A stretch of DNA of 64,000 bases, taken from Cryptomeria japonica. Taxonomy: Eukaryota > Streptophyta > Pinopsida > Cupressales > Cupressaceae. A model generated the notes under the pieces. The model worked only from the letters and a program-made list of their open reading frames with translations. It was not told the DNA's origin and made no database searches. This document shows, piece by piece, positions 12,353 through 23,093 of the stretch. The first letter of the stretch is position 1. Each line of letters starts with the position of its first letter. Location of the stretch: positions 366,677,667-366,741,666 of the forward strand of contig NC_081415.1 in NCBI RefSeq assembly GCF_030272615.1, given 5' to 3'. The position numbers and the translations under genes were made by a program.

Positions 12353-14056
12353 TTGGATAATGTTAATGATTCCTGGGTAATAGATTTTGGGGCTTCATTT
12401 CATGCTACACCCCATAGAAAATATTTTCTAGATTATGTTCAAGGTGATTTTGGACAGGTATATTTGGGTGATGATGAGCCCTGTCAAATTGTTGGAAAAG
12501 GAAAGATAAAGATCAAGTTGCAGAATGGTAATGACTGGTTTCTGCATGAGGTAAGACATGTTCCTAATTTAAGAAGAAATTTAATTTCTGCAGGGCAACT
12601 AGGTAGTGAAGGTTGCATAGTTACCTTCTCAGATAGTATGTGGAAGGTCACTAAAGGATCATTAGTAGTAGCTAAAGGTGCGAAGGTAGGCACATTATAT
12701 CTGTGTGCTGGTAACACTTACTCTACCTTAGCTGCTACAGATAAAGTTACTGTAGGGACAACAACAATAAATGTTGCAAGAACAGATTCGATAATGTGGC
12801 ACCATAGGTTTGGGCACGTGAGTGAGAAAGAGATGAAAATCCTTCACTCCAAAAATCTATTTCCAGGACTAAAGAAGATTGATTTAGAGTTCTGTGAAAA
12901 CTGTGTTTATGGTAAACAAAAAAGAGTCAGATTTCTCAAGGTTGGGAAAGAGAAGAAGAGTGAGAAGTTAGAGCTTGTACATTCAGATGTATGGGGACCG
13001 GCTTAGGTATCATCTCTTGGTGGCTCTTGTTATTATGTTATTTTTATTGATGACTCAACCAGAAAAACATGGGTATATTTCCGAAAACAAAAATCAGATG
13101 TTTTTGAAACTTTTAAGAAATGGAAAGCTTTGGTTGAGAATGAGACAGGAAAAAAGTTGAAGTGTCTCAGATCAGATAATGGAGGTGAGTATTGCAGCAA
13201 AGCATTTGAATATTATTGTTCTTTAAATGGGATTGGAAAGCAGAAGATAGTTCCAGGAACTCCACAGGAAAATGGTGTGTCAGAGAGAATGAATAGGACC
13301 ATCATGGAACATGCGAGGAGCATGAGATTGCATGCTGGATTGCCCTTACATTTTTAGGCAGATGTTGTACATACTGCTGTCTATTTGATAAATAGAGGAC
13401 CTTCAACCTCTTTGGATGGTGGTATTCCAGAGGAGGCATGGACTGGTAAAAAGGTAAATTATTCTTTTCTAAAAACTTTTGGTTGCGAAGCTTTTGTCCA
13501 TGTTGATAAAGAAAACAAAACCAAGCTTGATGCTAAATCTCAGAAATGTACCTTCATTGGATATGGGATAGATGAATATGGCTATCGGTTATGAGATTTT
13601 GAAAATAAGAAAATAATTAGAAGTAGAGATGTTATATTCAATGAGAAGGTTATGTATAAAGAACAGATGCAGGAAAAGAAGCATGAATAGGACAAACAAG
13701 AATATGTGGTGTTCGATGAGATTCCTGAAAATGAAATGCCACGGGTACCTGATGCTCAGCAACAACAGATTGTCCCACAAACTCCTGCAAGTGTTAGACG
13801 TTCTACGAGGACAAGTAGAACCCCTGAAAGATTTTCTCCTTCTTTGTATTCTATTTTATTAATGGATTCTGGTGAACCAGAAGAATATGAAGAAGCAATG
13901 CAGGTGGATGTCAAACAACAGTGGCAGCTAGGCATGAAAGAGGAGATGGACTCCTTGATGAAAAATAAGACTTGGGACTTAGTCCCTTTACCTATAGAAA
14001 AAAAAGCCTTGCCCAACAAATGGGTTTATCGGCTGAAGGAGGAGGAAAAGATATAA
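12353..14056 (+). pseudogene. pol: Copia-F protease and integrase
   Basis: The frame is the same as Gag. The protease motif is WVIDFGASFHAT (Asp codon 12383); the family norm is DSGAS, so the Ser after the catalytic Asp is changed to Phe. The integrase zinc finger is WHHRFGH (about 12797) with CENCVYG (about 12892). The catalytic triad is visible as HSDVWGP (about 12983), RSDNGGEY (about 13172) and NGVSERMN (about 13280). Stops interrupt the frame at TAG 13004, TAG 13355, TGA 13592 and TAG 13688. The acidic/hydrophobic linker before the reverse transcriptase ends in a frameshift between about 14044 and 14056. These domains would cut the polyprotein and insert the cDNA; they cannot be made from this copy. 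Confidence 0.9.
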
Positions 14057-14066
14057 GGCCAGACTT

Positions 14067-15416
14067 GTGGTAAAAGGTTTTGCACAGAAAAAGGGTATAG
14101 ATTATGATGAAATATTTTCTCCAGTTGTAAAAATGACTTCAATTAGAACTGTAATTAGTCTTGTGGCTGCAGATGATTTACATCTTGAACAATTAGATGT
14201 CAAAACAGCTTTTCTCCATGGAGATTTGGAGGAGGAAATTTACATGTTGCAACCACAGGGATATGAGGTCAAAGGTAAGGAGAACTTGGTGTGCAGGTTG
14301 AAGAAAAGTCTGTATGGCCTAAAGCAAGCACCCCGACAATGGTATTTAAAATTTGATAGTTTCATGGCTGAACACGGTTATCATAGATGTCATTCTGATC
14401 ATTGTGTATATTTTAAGAGATTTGATAATGGCAGTTATATTATCCTATTGCTTTATGTTGATGACATGCTTGTTGCTGGGTCTAACATGCAACATATAAA
14501 TGATCTTAAACAGAAATTAGCTAGGTCATTTGCTATGAAGGATTTGGATGCAGCTAAGCAAATTCTCGGTATGAGGATTAAACAGGACAGGAAAAATAGA
14601 ACCTTGAATTTGTCCCAAAGTGAGTATATAAAGAAGGTGTTGAAAAGATTTAACATGCAGGATGCAAAAGCAGTTAGTACACCTTTGGCTAGTCACTTCA
14701 AATTGACTAAGGAGATGTGCCCAAAGGCACAGGAAGAGGTTAATAAAATGTCTAACATCCCGTATTCATCAGCTGTTGGCAGTCTGATGTATGCAATGGT
14801 ATGCACAAGGCCAGATATTGCACATGCAGTGAGAGTTGTGAGTAGTTTTATGAGTAATCCAGGTATGGAACATTGGAATGCTGTGAAATGGATTCTTCAG
14901 TATTTGAAAGGAACTACTACGAAGACATTATGTTTCAAAGGATCTAATGCTGCTCTAAGTGGATTTGTTGACTCTGATCTGGTGGGTGATATTGATTCAC
15001 GGAGGAGTACTACAAGGTATGTTTTTACTATAGGGGGAACTGCAGTTAGTTGGATTTCTAGGCTGCAAAAGGTTGTTGCACTTTCAACCACTGAAGCTGA
15101 GTATGTTGCTGCTGCAGAAGCAAGCAAAGAGATGATTTGGTTGCAATGTTTTCTGAAGGAATTGGGTCAGACACAAGAGGATAGCCCATTGTATACTGAT
15201 AGCCAAAGTGCCATTTATCTTGCGAAGAACTCTGCTTTTCATTCAAGGTCAAAGCACATTCAGCTCAGGTACCACTTCATCTGGACTATTTTGGAGGAGG
15301 GTCAGTTACGACTTGAGAAGATTCACACAAGTGAGAATCCTGCCGATATGTTCACAAAGGCAGTTCCACAAGAGAAGTTGATTTCTTCATCAGTTTTTGT
15401 TGGTCTTCTTGATTGA
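14067..15416 (+). pseudogene. pol: Copia-F reverse transcriptase and RNase H
   Basis: This is the longest intact open frame of the element, 449 codons from the frameshift to the natural stop at 15416. The reverse transcriptase runs from the FAQKKGIDYDEIFSPV block through LEQLDVKTAFLHG and SLYGLKQAPRQWY to the catalytic LLYVDDMLVAG (YVDD codons 14454-14465). RNase H follows, with GFVDSDLVGD (about 14961), LSTTEAEYVAA (about 15088) and LYTDSQSAI (about 15190). The DSDLVGD block departs from the more usual DADWAGD. The domain is otherwise complete, but it is separated from Gag/protease/integrase by a frameshift, so it is a pseudogene fragment rather than a working gene. Confidence 0.92.
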
Positions 15417-15500
15417 TAATTGTGGAATTTATACCAGTCAAGTCCTAGTGTTTTATCCAGTGGATGTTGCATGTACAGTGGTGTCGTGTAGTATCAGTCT

Positions 15501-15552
15501 CCAAGTGGGAGATTGTTCGGTGTGGAGCCTGATCAGTCTCCAAGTGGGAGAT
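15501..15552 (+). promoter_or_regulatory. Copia-F polypurine tract, present twice
   Basis: The block CCAAGTGGGAGATTGTT occurs at 15501-15517 and again at 15540-15556; the second overlaps the first bases of the 3' LTR. AGTGGGAGAT is the usual plus-strand primer of plant Copia elements. The proximal copy (15540-15552) is the one abutting the LTR. The 39-bp spacing shows a local duplication that includes the tract and the LTR start. Confidence 0.8.
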
Positions 15553-16015
15553 TGTTGAACTGTGGCAACTGATCAGCAAAGTACTGTACACTCAGCATGT
15601 ATCCTCGCCAGGGTCCAGGGCCGGTCTGGGCCCCGGGCAGGGGTTTGGGGGCGGCAGCCCCCGAGAAAAGCGGGGGTTCGGGGGCGACAACCCCTGAGAA
15701 AAAAAATTTTGACATTTTTCGTTGATGAAAACCGACATTGTAATAAAACCCTAAAAAAACCGACTTTGTTTGTTGCCCTAAAAACGCATGTTATAAGCGG
15801 CTGGGATGCTTAAGGCATTGGAAGGTTGATGTACTATTTTTGCTGGATAATAAGAAAGATTGGATGGCTGTGTATGGTGGACGTAACCCATTCTGGGTGA
15901 ACCACGTTAAATCTCTGTGTTATCTGTGTCCTATTTTATTTCTTTATCTTTTGTATTTAAATCTACATATAATTGTTAGTTCATATTTGCTTCGGATCTG
16001 CTTGAAACCCTAACA
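15553..16015 (+). repeat. Copia-F 3' LTR
   Basis: The 463-bp copy starts TGTTGAACTG and ends CCCTAACA. Compared with the left LTR it has an extra 34-bp duplication of the GC-rich block around 15640-15700, where a GGGGGCGGCAGCCCC-like segment is repeated. Confidence 0.92.
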
Positions 16016-16206
16016 CTTCCCTCCTAGGAGAGATGAAAATTTTACTTCGGATTCCCCTTCAAACACTTTTCACACATTACATTAGAAGAGGGAGGAAAAT
16101 ACACTAGATTCAACCTTTAAAGAAAGAGATTGAATTCTGAGTGATGGTAAGTGAATTTCCTCTTTTGAGATTGAGATTTGAATTGATTGAATTGTGTATT
16201 TATGAC
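16016..16206 (-). repeat. S element (LTR family S), left remnant
   Basis: Read on the minus strand, this stretch matches the 3' third of the solo LTR S' at 44456-45690. Shared blocks include one with TTACATT, AGAGG and a later TAARTGAATTTC. It breaks at 16206, where Tat-F was inserted, and resumes at 60960. Its left edge is cut by Copia-F; the S sequence may continue left of Copia-F to about 10933. Assigned by eye from alignment with S'. Confidence 0.6.
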
Positions 16207-17164
16207 TATAATACCCTAAAAATGGTCACCTAAACCATGGGCCCCTAATCTCGATAACATCACCAAGGTCCTAACCAAAGGCAATTAAATCAACCTTGAG
16301 CATCTAATTAATTAATTCTTCAATCATTATTGTTACATGGCAAGTTAATCACTCAATATTAATTATATATTTATTTAATTAATTAAATCATTCCAAGTAA
16401 ATAATTTTGATCAATTATCCTATTTATTAAATTAAATATCCTAACATGTTTAATTAATAAATAAATTTGTCATTTAATCATAAAAAAGGAATTAATTTAC
16501 AAAGAGAGATTTATCACAAAAAGAGGAATTAATCTACAAAAGAAAGAATTAAATTGAAAACAAAAGAAAATAATTAAATTGAGAGAAGAAATCAAACTTA
16601 AGATATTTCTTTTTCTAAAATTGAGATAACTTGGAAAATTAAAAAAGGCAATTAAATTAAATTATTCATTTTCTCTAAAATTAAAACTCAAAACTTTTGA
16701 AGAAAGAAGTTCAGTTGCATTGAAAAGGCTTTTTCTAATTAAAAATCTTGAGCAACTTAAAGGAAAGTGCATGGAATCGCCTATTTTTATCTCAAATGCA
16801 TGGAATCAACTAAATTTTATCTCCAATGCAAACTCAGACTTATAATCTGAATGCATTCAATCAAGCTATAATTGGAATCTATCTCAAGATTAACTGAATC
16901 CAATCTCTCAATTATTTCAATTAATCCTAAATTATGCTTTTTATTGAGGAATCTCAACTGCTCATTGCTAATCGATCTTGACCGTTGGTCTCTCTTTTGA
17001 GTCTCTATAAATTCAGCCTTCATCTCTCATTCAAAACACCCTGGAGATTTATTGTTATTATGCAGTTTTTGCTTTGGAGTCATTGAAGATATTGTGCTTT
17101 GATATTATTGCATCTTAGTTTAGCTATTTGCATATTTAGTTTAATTATGATTGCTTGAATTCAT
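16207..17164 (+). repeat. Tat-F 5' LTR, left part
   Basis: It matches 59676-60644 of the 3' LTR, with substitutions and several small indels. A TATA-like TATAAAT lies at 17006-17012 and its counterpart at 60487-60493. The match stops at ttcat (17160-17164), the left copy of the duplication made by insertion of X. Confidence 0.9.
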
Positions 17165-17335
17165 TATTGTCCTCGATTTTAGCATGGCCAAAATCATGAG
17201 GCAACCCTACGAAATTGGTCCGTTTCGTACCTTACGACCTTTGGGAGAGCTTGATTGACTCTATCAATTAGCTCATTTAGCTTCTTGCTTTTCATTTTTA
17301 GTGTTTTCTAAGTTTCACAAAATTCTGTAGTTTTA

Positions 17336-17603
17336 CCTGCAATTCGGACTTTAAAGTCCGAACTGCAGGGTCTTTCTTTGCAAAATTTTGTGCACATCGG
17401 ACTTTAAAGTTCGATGTGCATATGTTTGGTTTTTAGCCTGCAGATTGGACTTTAAAGTCTGGCCTACAGGTAGTCTTTCCCAGCAGTTCGGACTTTAAAG
17501 TCCGACCTGCAGGCTGTCTGGTCAGAAAAATGCATGTCGGACTTTAAAGTCTGACTTGCAAGGGTTTTTAGCCTGCATTTTGGACTTTAAAGTCCAACAT
17601 GCA
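17336..17603. repeat. Palindrome array A in X (6 units)
   Basis: Six inverted repeats of 30-34 bp lie at 17336-17369, 17391-17420, 17437-17470, 17481-17512, 17531-17560 and 17574-17603, with centres 43-53 bp apart. All contain GGACTTTAAAGT or a one-base variant at the centre, with arms such as TGCACATC/GATGTGCA or TGCATGTC/GACTTGCA. The central 20 bp of unit 1 are a perfect palindrome. The spacers between units are unrelated to each other. Confidence 0.9.
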
Positions 17604-17796
17604 CTGTGTGTTAGTCATTAATTTTGCATTTATTATTAATTTATAGGGTTTATTTATTAATTTTAGGGTTCATTTCTTCATTGTCGTTTATGATTTTTTT
17701 CTCTCTCCACGCTCTCCTTCCTCCATTTTCGCTCATCATCTCGTGGATTTGATCGCATCACCATTGGATTTTTCCAAATCATTTGTGGCAAAGAAG

Positions 17797-18434
17797 GTAG
17801 GATTTTGTATGTTCATTTTGGGTTTTTTCTTGTTTTACGTTTTTTTTTCTCAATTGTTCTTCTTCCTTGTTTTATTTTTTCCGTTTTTGCTTGGTGTGTC
17901 GAGAGGGCAATCAGACTTTAAACTTTGATTGCCCTCCTAAGTCTTATCCTTCTCTAACTGCATGATGGGGTTTGAAACCCGATTTGCAGCTGGATGGAAA
18001 CTTCCACATATCAGACTTTAAAGTCCGATATGCGGGATGATAACCTCCTCATATCGGACTTTAAAGTCCGATATGCGAAGAATTGAGGATTTGATTGACA
18101 TGTCCAGTTTTAAAACCCAACATGTCAATCAATTGTTTTTCCCCCATGAGCACATCAAACTTTAAAGTCTTATGTGCTGGTTTTTCCAAAAGATTTTACC
18201 CTCGCACATCAGACTTGAAAGTCTGATGTGCTATTGATCTTCCCCGGATTGCACATCGGACTTTAAAGTCCGATGTGCTGATAACTTACCCCAAAAATCG
18301 TACATTGGACTTTAAAGTCCGATGTGCTAATCAAGATGTTTATCCTTGCACATCAGACTTTAAAGTCTGATGTGCAAATTTTGTTTTCCAAAGAGCATGT
18401 CGAACTTTTTTCCCCGACCTGCTATTTTTGGCAG
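17797..18434 (+). other. Possible intron in the X transcript
   Basis: After a CTCTCTCC-type pyrimidine-rich leader (about 17700-17740), a donor-like AAG|GTAGGA occurs at 17796/17797 and an acceptor-like TTTTTGGCAG ends at 18434. Such an intron would remove palindrome array B from the mRNA and leave the ORF start at 18552 in the next exon. This is inference from splice-site resemblance only. Confidence 0.25.
17903..18423. repeat. Palindrome array B in X (11 units)
   Basis: Units lie at 17903-17936, 17959-17990, 18005-18034, 18048-18078, 18093-18130, 18149-18177, 18204-18231, 18251-18278, 18300-18327, 18346-18377 and 18394-18423, with centres 43-55 bp apart. 18346-18377 is a perfect 32-bp palindrome, 18251-18278 a perfect 28-bp one, and 18051-18074 a perfect 24-bp one. 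Arms differ strongly between units, yet both arms change together (GAGGGCAATC/GATTGCCCTC in the first; GATTGACATGT/ACATGTCAATC in the fifth). The last unit is degenerate. Confidence 0.9.
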
Positions 18435-18551
18435 TTTTACTCCTAAGCCTGTTTTGAGTCTGGTTTTTCGATCCGATTGAGAAAATTGTTTTTGATGATG
18501 ATGATAACTATCAAAAGAACTAATCCATAGTGTTGAATGCATTCATCATGA

Positions 18552-21500
18552 ATGTCAAAGCTCCCTCAAGATAAATTCGAGCCTTCCACGAGTTAGTTGG
18601 AATCTTCTCCGGGTAAAACATCAACAAAAAAGATGAAGTACAAGTACGATAAGTACTTGAATATGTACCCAGAGAGTTCGGTAGACTCAAATATTAAGGA
18701 AATCAGAGATACTGAGATTGGACATGTCAGTATGAAAGAATTCATTAACCGAGTTGAGAAAGCTCCTGCTCGCTTAACCAATCTGATCAACTCTGAGTTG
18801 CATAAATATGCATCCTTCCCAGTTGTAGCTCATGACCTAGAATTTGTACTTGCAATAGCAGATCACTTTGATCTAAATACAAGATAGGTAAAGGATGTAG
18901 ATCAAAATGTAATTATGACTCTGGATAGTGTATTTTTTAATAGTGTCTTCAAAGGCTCTCCAGTTGAAGAGGTAGCTAACATTTCTCAAGAGAGTGCTCA
19001 AGAGTACTATGAGAAAAATGAAGCTAAATGCAAGAAAGTGGTCAATATTGTGCACCTCTCTGCTTCCAGACATTCTACTACCTCATGATGGCCCAATTCC
19101 TTCCATAGGAGTGATTTGAATGAGGAATACAATGACATGGTCACCATGCTGTCAAGAGTGAAGGGGCTAAAAGACTCTCATTACTTTCAAACCTGGATGT
19201 GTTACTACATGAATATAATCATGAAAGGGGCTGCAATAATTGATTAGGGTGAACAGATTAGCGATGTGCTCTGTGCTCAATTGAAGGAGGTCAAAGTAAC
19301 ACTAAAATTTTACATGACCTCATACCTGGTTTATGCAGCTACTTCTATGAGGCAAAAGCCAGGTTTATCTACCAAGGGTGATAGGAGATTGGTGCCTATC
19401 TGGGAGTATTATGATCAACTTACCATCAAGAATCAAGGTAGCCACTTCAAAAGAGTTAATGATGCCTTCTTTGTTGTATGGAGGTGCATGTTTGATAAGA
19501 GCCTGCAAAAGCAGAGATTATCAGAGGTTGCTTATAACAGGGTATCTCACTTCAGATGTGTTTTCCTTCAATTCCCTACTTTCACTTACATTCGGATTGG
19601 GTGTTTCTCAGGTGAGCCTTTTATTCTACCCAGGTTTCCTTCTGATAAGATCATTCTCATGGAGTTGTGTAGACAACTAATTTCTATGCATGAAAAGCAA
19701 TCACAAGCACATAAGACTGGGTTGAAGTTCCTAGAGTCAATCAGCAGGTACTCAGTCCTAACCAACCCTAAAGCCAAGAAAATGGAGGAAGAAATGCAAT
19801 GGAATACTATGCAAAGATTCAAGGCATGAAATAATTTTTAATTTCATGGCATAAAGAACAAACTGAAGAAGAATTAGACCCATGTCTATAGGCTTGAAGA
19901 TGTATGGGCGGACTGTCAGAATGATGAAGATATAAGAAGGATGGATTTTAGTCGACTTACCCTGGAACAAATTCAAAACTTGGATTTAGCAAAGATCCCA
20001 ATGACCATGGAAGACATGGATGACATAATAGACCCTATCTATTATGAGAAGAAGATTCTTGATTCTTTGCTTCCTCCTGCGCAATGGTCAAAGAAGGAAA
20101 GCAAATCTATCACTAAAAGAATTGCTCCCATCCTGGCAAACAACAATTCTTGGCTGATAAAGAAAAATATTAGGATGAAACAGCTTCCTGCTAGTTCAGG
20201 GGATGATGATAATAGTGATGGCCCAGTCGGCAAGATGGTTATAGCTGAGACAAGAACAAAGAGCAAGGAAGATCCACAAGCACTATCTTCAGCTCCTGCG
20301 ATACAATCTAAGCGGAAAGGGCCCAAAATTAAATTCATGGTTAAAGGGTCCAAGAAGGGTGAATCATCATTGGCAGTACAAGAAGTAGTGGCAAAAGAAC
20401 CAGAATAACCGCCTGCTAGTGAAGTTGAAAAAGAGAAGGGGGTTGAAGAAGGTGAAATTCCTCAACAAGAGGAAGCACAGGTTGAAGAAACATCACATCC
20501 AGGTGGAGTTGATGCCCAGATCACTTCACAGATATTGACTCATTCTGAGGTGATCATCCACTCTATTGATTCTGACTCTGATTAGGAGGATGAGGATTTT
20601 CAAGATGGGGATCTAAGTATGGGCATGGAGCAGTCAGAGGCTGCTCAATAGTTTTTCACACTAACCAATTTCTCCAATTTGGATGATTTTCCTTCATCCA
20701 CCATTGAATCTACAATGCTGGATTTTAATGAAGCCTTGGAAGGGGTACTTGAAGAACAATCTATAGTGAACTTACCTATTACTATAATCACAATAGAAAT
20801 TCCACCATTGATAAGTGCTGAAGTTGCATCCATGGCACCTTCAACCCTCCTATCAATAACTGAAGAGGTGTCAACAGCAGCAAATATCACAACATCGACA
20901 AGTGTTCCACTAGATACTTCAAAATTAGTGCCATCAATAACACTCATAACTACTCTGAGCTCCAGTCAGCCTACTCCTAAAACTTTAACTAAAAATTAGC
21001 ATGCAGCTACTACTCCATCGGCCAATCTAGAATTACCCCCTTGGATGGAAGTAGTGGCCCCTAAGAGGAAAAAATAGGTAATTTTTCTAGACTAGTTTGA
21101 CTTTGAGCAGTTGGTTCCTCCAAAGCCTAAGGGAACAAAGAAGCTAAAGATGGTATCTCGGGTGTTAGTAGACCTGGCTTCTAAGAGAAATTATGTTGAG
21201 GTCATGGTGCCATCAGCAGATAAGGACAAAGGAAACATACGATCTGAGGATTACACCATGCAAATCATAGAGCTTGGGATGGAAACACATGAGAGTGTTA
21301 AATTGGATTCTCAGATAGCCTTTGATTCTTTGTTGAAAAGATTTGACTAGGAGAGGGATGAGAAAAATAAATTGAAGCAGAAGTGTGAACAACTAACCAA
21401 TGTTCTTCTTAAGGTCACACAATCTTCTCAAGAAATTGAGCCCATAGGATCCTCAATGGACACCGAAGCTCTAAAGAAGATTGACCAGGTAGGAGCTAAA

Positions 21501-22187
21501 GGTCGAGTGATGGATGAGTGGATTTCATGGCTAAGGTTAGAAGGCTCTCATCTTCTAAGTTCAACAAAGGGACTATTGGCAGATTTTGAAGTAATTCAGA
21601 GTTAGATGCAAGGACTCAAAACTTCATTATCACAGGAGATTGAGGAAGTTGAGAAAAGTACTACCTTTTGGAGAAAAATGGAGGACTTCAGAATAGATGT
21701 CCTTGTTGAAAATAAGGTAATTCCTACAAGTGAAAAGTACATCCAAACCTTGTCATTATTGTCTCATAAGCAAGAGACAATAAGGTTGATGATTGTGGAG
21801 CTGGACCGAGAGAAGAAAGAAGGTGATGACGAGATTGATCTCATTTTTGCCACAGTTTTCGATCTTCCTTGTTACTTATATGATGGCAATCAGAATCTCA
21901 TTACTGGCGAAGCTATCACACAGGAATTCCTTTCCTTAATAGATTACTGCACGGGACAATATTTCTCACTTGATACATTTGATAAGCTATTGGAGATCTA
22001 GGTCAGTTTTGAAGTCCTTGCATCCATGCTAAAGGACATGCAAAAAAAATAGGTAAAGATTGAAGATGCAATTCCCCACGTTCGAGTGATCACAAGTTCC
22101 ACCCCAATGCCGGATGAAGCAAAGATGAAAGCCATCCTGGCTAAGTTTGAAGATTTCCAAAAATCGAGAGAGGAGAAAGATGAATAA
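18552..22187 (+). pseudogene. Large ORF of X, unknown function, 17 in-frame stops
   Basis: A single frame of 1,211 codons runs from ATG 18552 (directly preceded by a TGA in the same frame) to TAA 22185-22187. It has no frameshift but 17 internal stops: TAG at 18594, 18885, 19245, 19875, 20583, 20649, 20997, 21075, 21093, 21348, 21603, 21999 and 22050; TGA at 19086 and 19827; TAA at 19839 and 20406. The product is not one I recognise. Residues about 238-383 look like a folded domain rich in aromatic residues (for example YYDQLTIKNQGSHFKR, FILPRFPSDKIILMEL). Around residue 590 there is a Lys/Arg-rich, nuclear-signal-like stretch (KRKGPKIKF), then a Glu-rich part, a Ser/Thr-rich low-complexity part (about 710-815), and a charged, coiled-coil-like C-terminus (about 930-1209). 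No reverse transcriptase, integrase, DDE transposase or helicase motifs are seen. Confidence 0.7.
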
Positions 22188-23059
22188 AACATCCCCTTTT
22201 TGGCTTTTTCTTTTTATGTAGTTGCATCATTAGATGCTGCTAGTTTTCTTGCAGCTGCACATTTTCCTTATGTTGTAGTTGTAGTAAAGTGGGACTGTGC
22301 AATTGAATAAGTCAACTGTGCCCACATTTTTCTCCATTCTTTTCCTATTTAAGGAGGACCTCATTTGTAAATATTTATCTTTTTCATGCTTAGCAAAACT
22401 CTGTAGAATTTTTACCTCAACTAAGACTTTGGGCTTTTGTTGTGAAAATTTTATCAAGCAAATAAAGAAAACAATTTTGTTGATCTCAAACTTTGTGTTG
22501 TTTCAAGAAAATTGTTTATATGATTTAATGTTCTTATGTCCATTAATTATATATGTTTTTTACTTTTTTGATATTGAAGATATTGTTATGTGGGTAAAAG
22601 AGCTCCTGAATCATGCAAGTAGACTGTGTGCTCCTAGCATATTTGGGAAATCTTCTAATAAATTAAGTAATTACTGGTAGGCTTTGTATTGCTGCAGTTA
22701 CTTTTATTTTAAAGAATTAGGAATTCATACTTGAAGACTTTGAGCTGCGAGTTAAATTTCTAACCTTTTGTAATAATCAGTTTGAGTTAAGATTACATTC
22801 AAGAGAGACTTTGTGCTACTTGACTGTAAGTTTTAGCGTAGTTTGTTAGATTCATTGTTCTTTTCTTTAAGTATCTAAAGAGGTAGAGAAATTGTAACAA
22901 GGTGAAGGGAGAATACATAGACTCTGAAAAAAAAGAGTTATATGCCCAACACCAACCCACAGATTTTGATTTCTTATTAATTAGAGCAGAAATTTCAAAG
23001 GGAACCTACCCTTGATGAGAGGAGAGATTAATTTCTGAACATAGTTGTGTGTGAATCAT
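22188..23059. other. 3' flank of X
   Basis: About 0.9 kb of AT-rich DNA lies between the ORF end and the terminal hairpin of X. It looks like a 3' untranslated region. Short open frames (22297-22680) carry no motif and are not called as genes. Confidence 0.5.
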
Positions 23060-23093
23060 ATATTTTGTCATTAGTACGCTAGTGACAAAATAT
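23060..23093. repeat. Subterminal hairpin at the right end of X
   Basis: ATATTTTGTCA (23060-23070) pairs perfectly with TGACAAAATAT (23083-23093), and the inner TAG/CTA also pairs around a TACG loop. The hairpin ends 10 bp before the right terminus of X (23103). Confidence 0.8.

Larger units (their letters stand above)
11012..16015 (+). mobile_element. Copia-F, complete but inactive Ty1/Copia LTR retrotransposon (Tnt1/Tork-like)
   Basis: The two ends are direct repeats beginning TGTTGAA and ending CCCTAACA (11012-11440 and 15553-16015). They enclose a primer-binding site, a single gag-pol reading frame in the order Gag, protease, integrase, reverse transcriptase, RNase H, and a polypurine tract. 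That domain order defines Ty1/Copia. Flanking bases are tttct on the left and cttcc on the right, so the 5-bp target duplication is not exact (3 of 5 match, both differences being C/T). The LTRs differ at many positions by eye and by a 34-bp length difference, so the insertion is not recent. It probably sits in the old S element, remnants of which continue at 16016. Confidence 0.92.

Noticed and set aside
17743-17928. Hydrophobic small ORF in X resembling a membrane peptide
   Set aside because: It is a pyrimidine-rich stretch translated into Phe/Leu; more likely leader or intron sequence.
17336-18423. CRISPR-like repeat-spacer geometry of the palindrome array
   Set aside because: The host is a plant, the repeats are not identical, each is a dyad of its own, and there are no cas genes.
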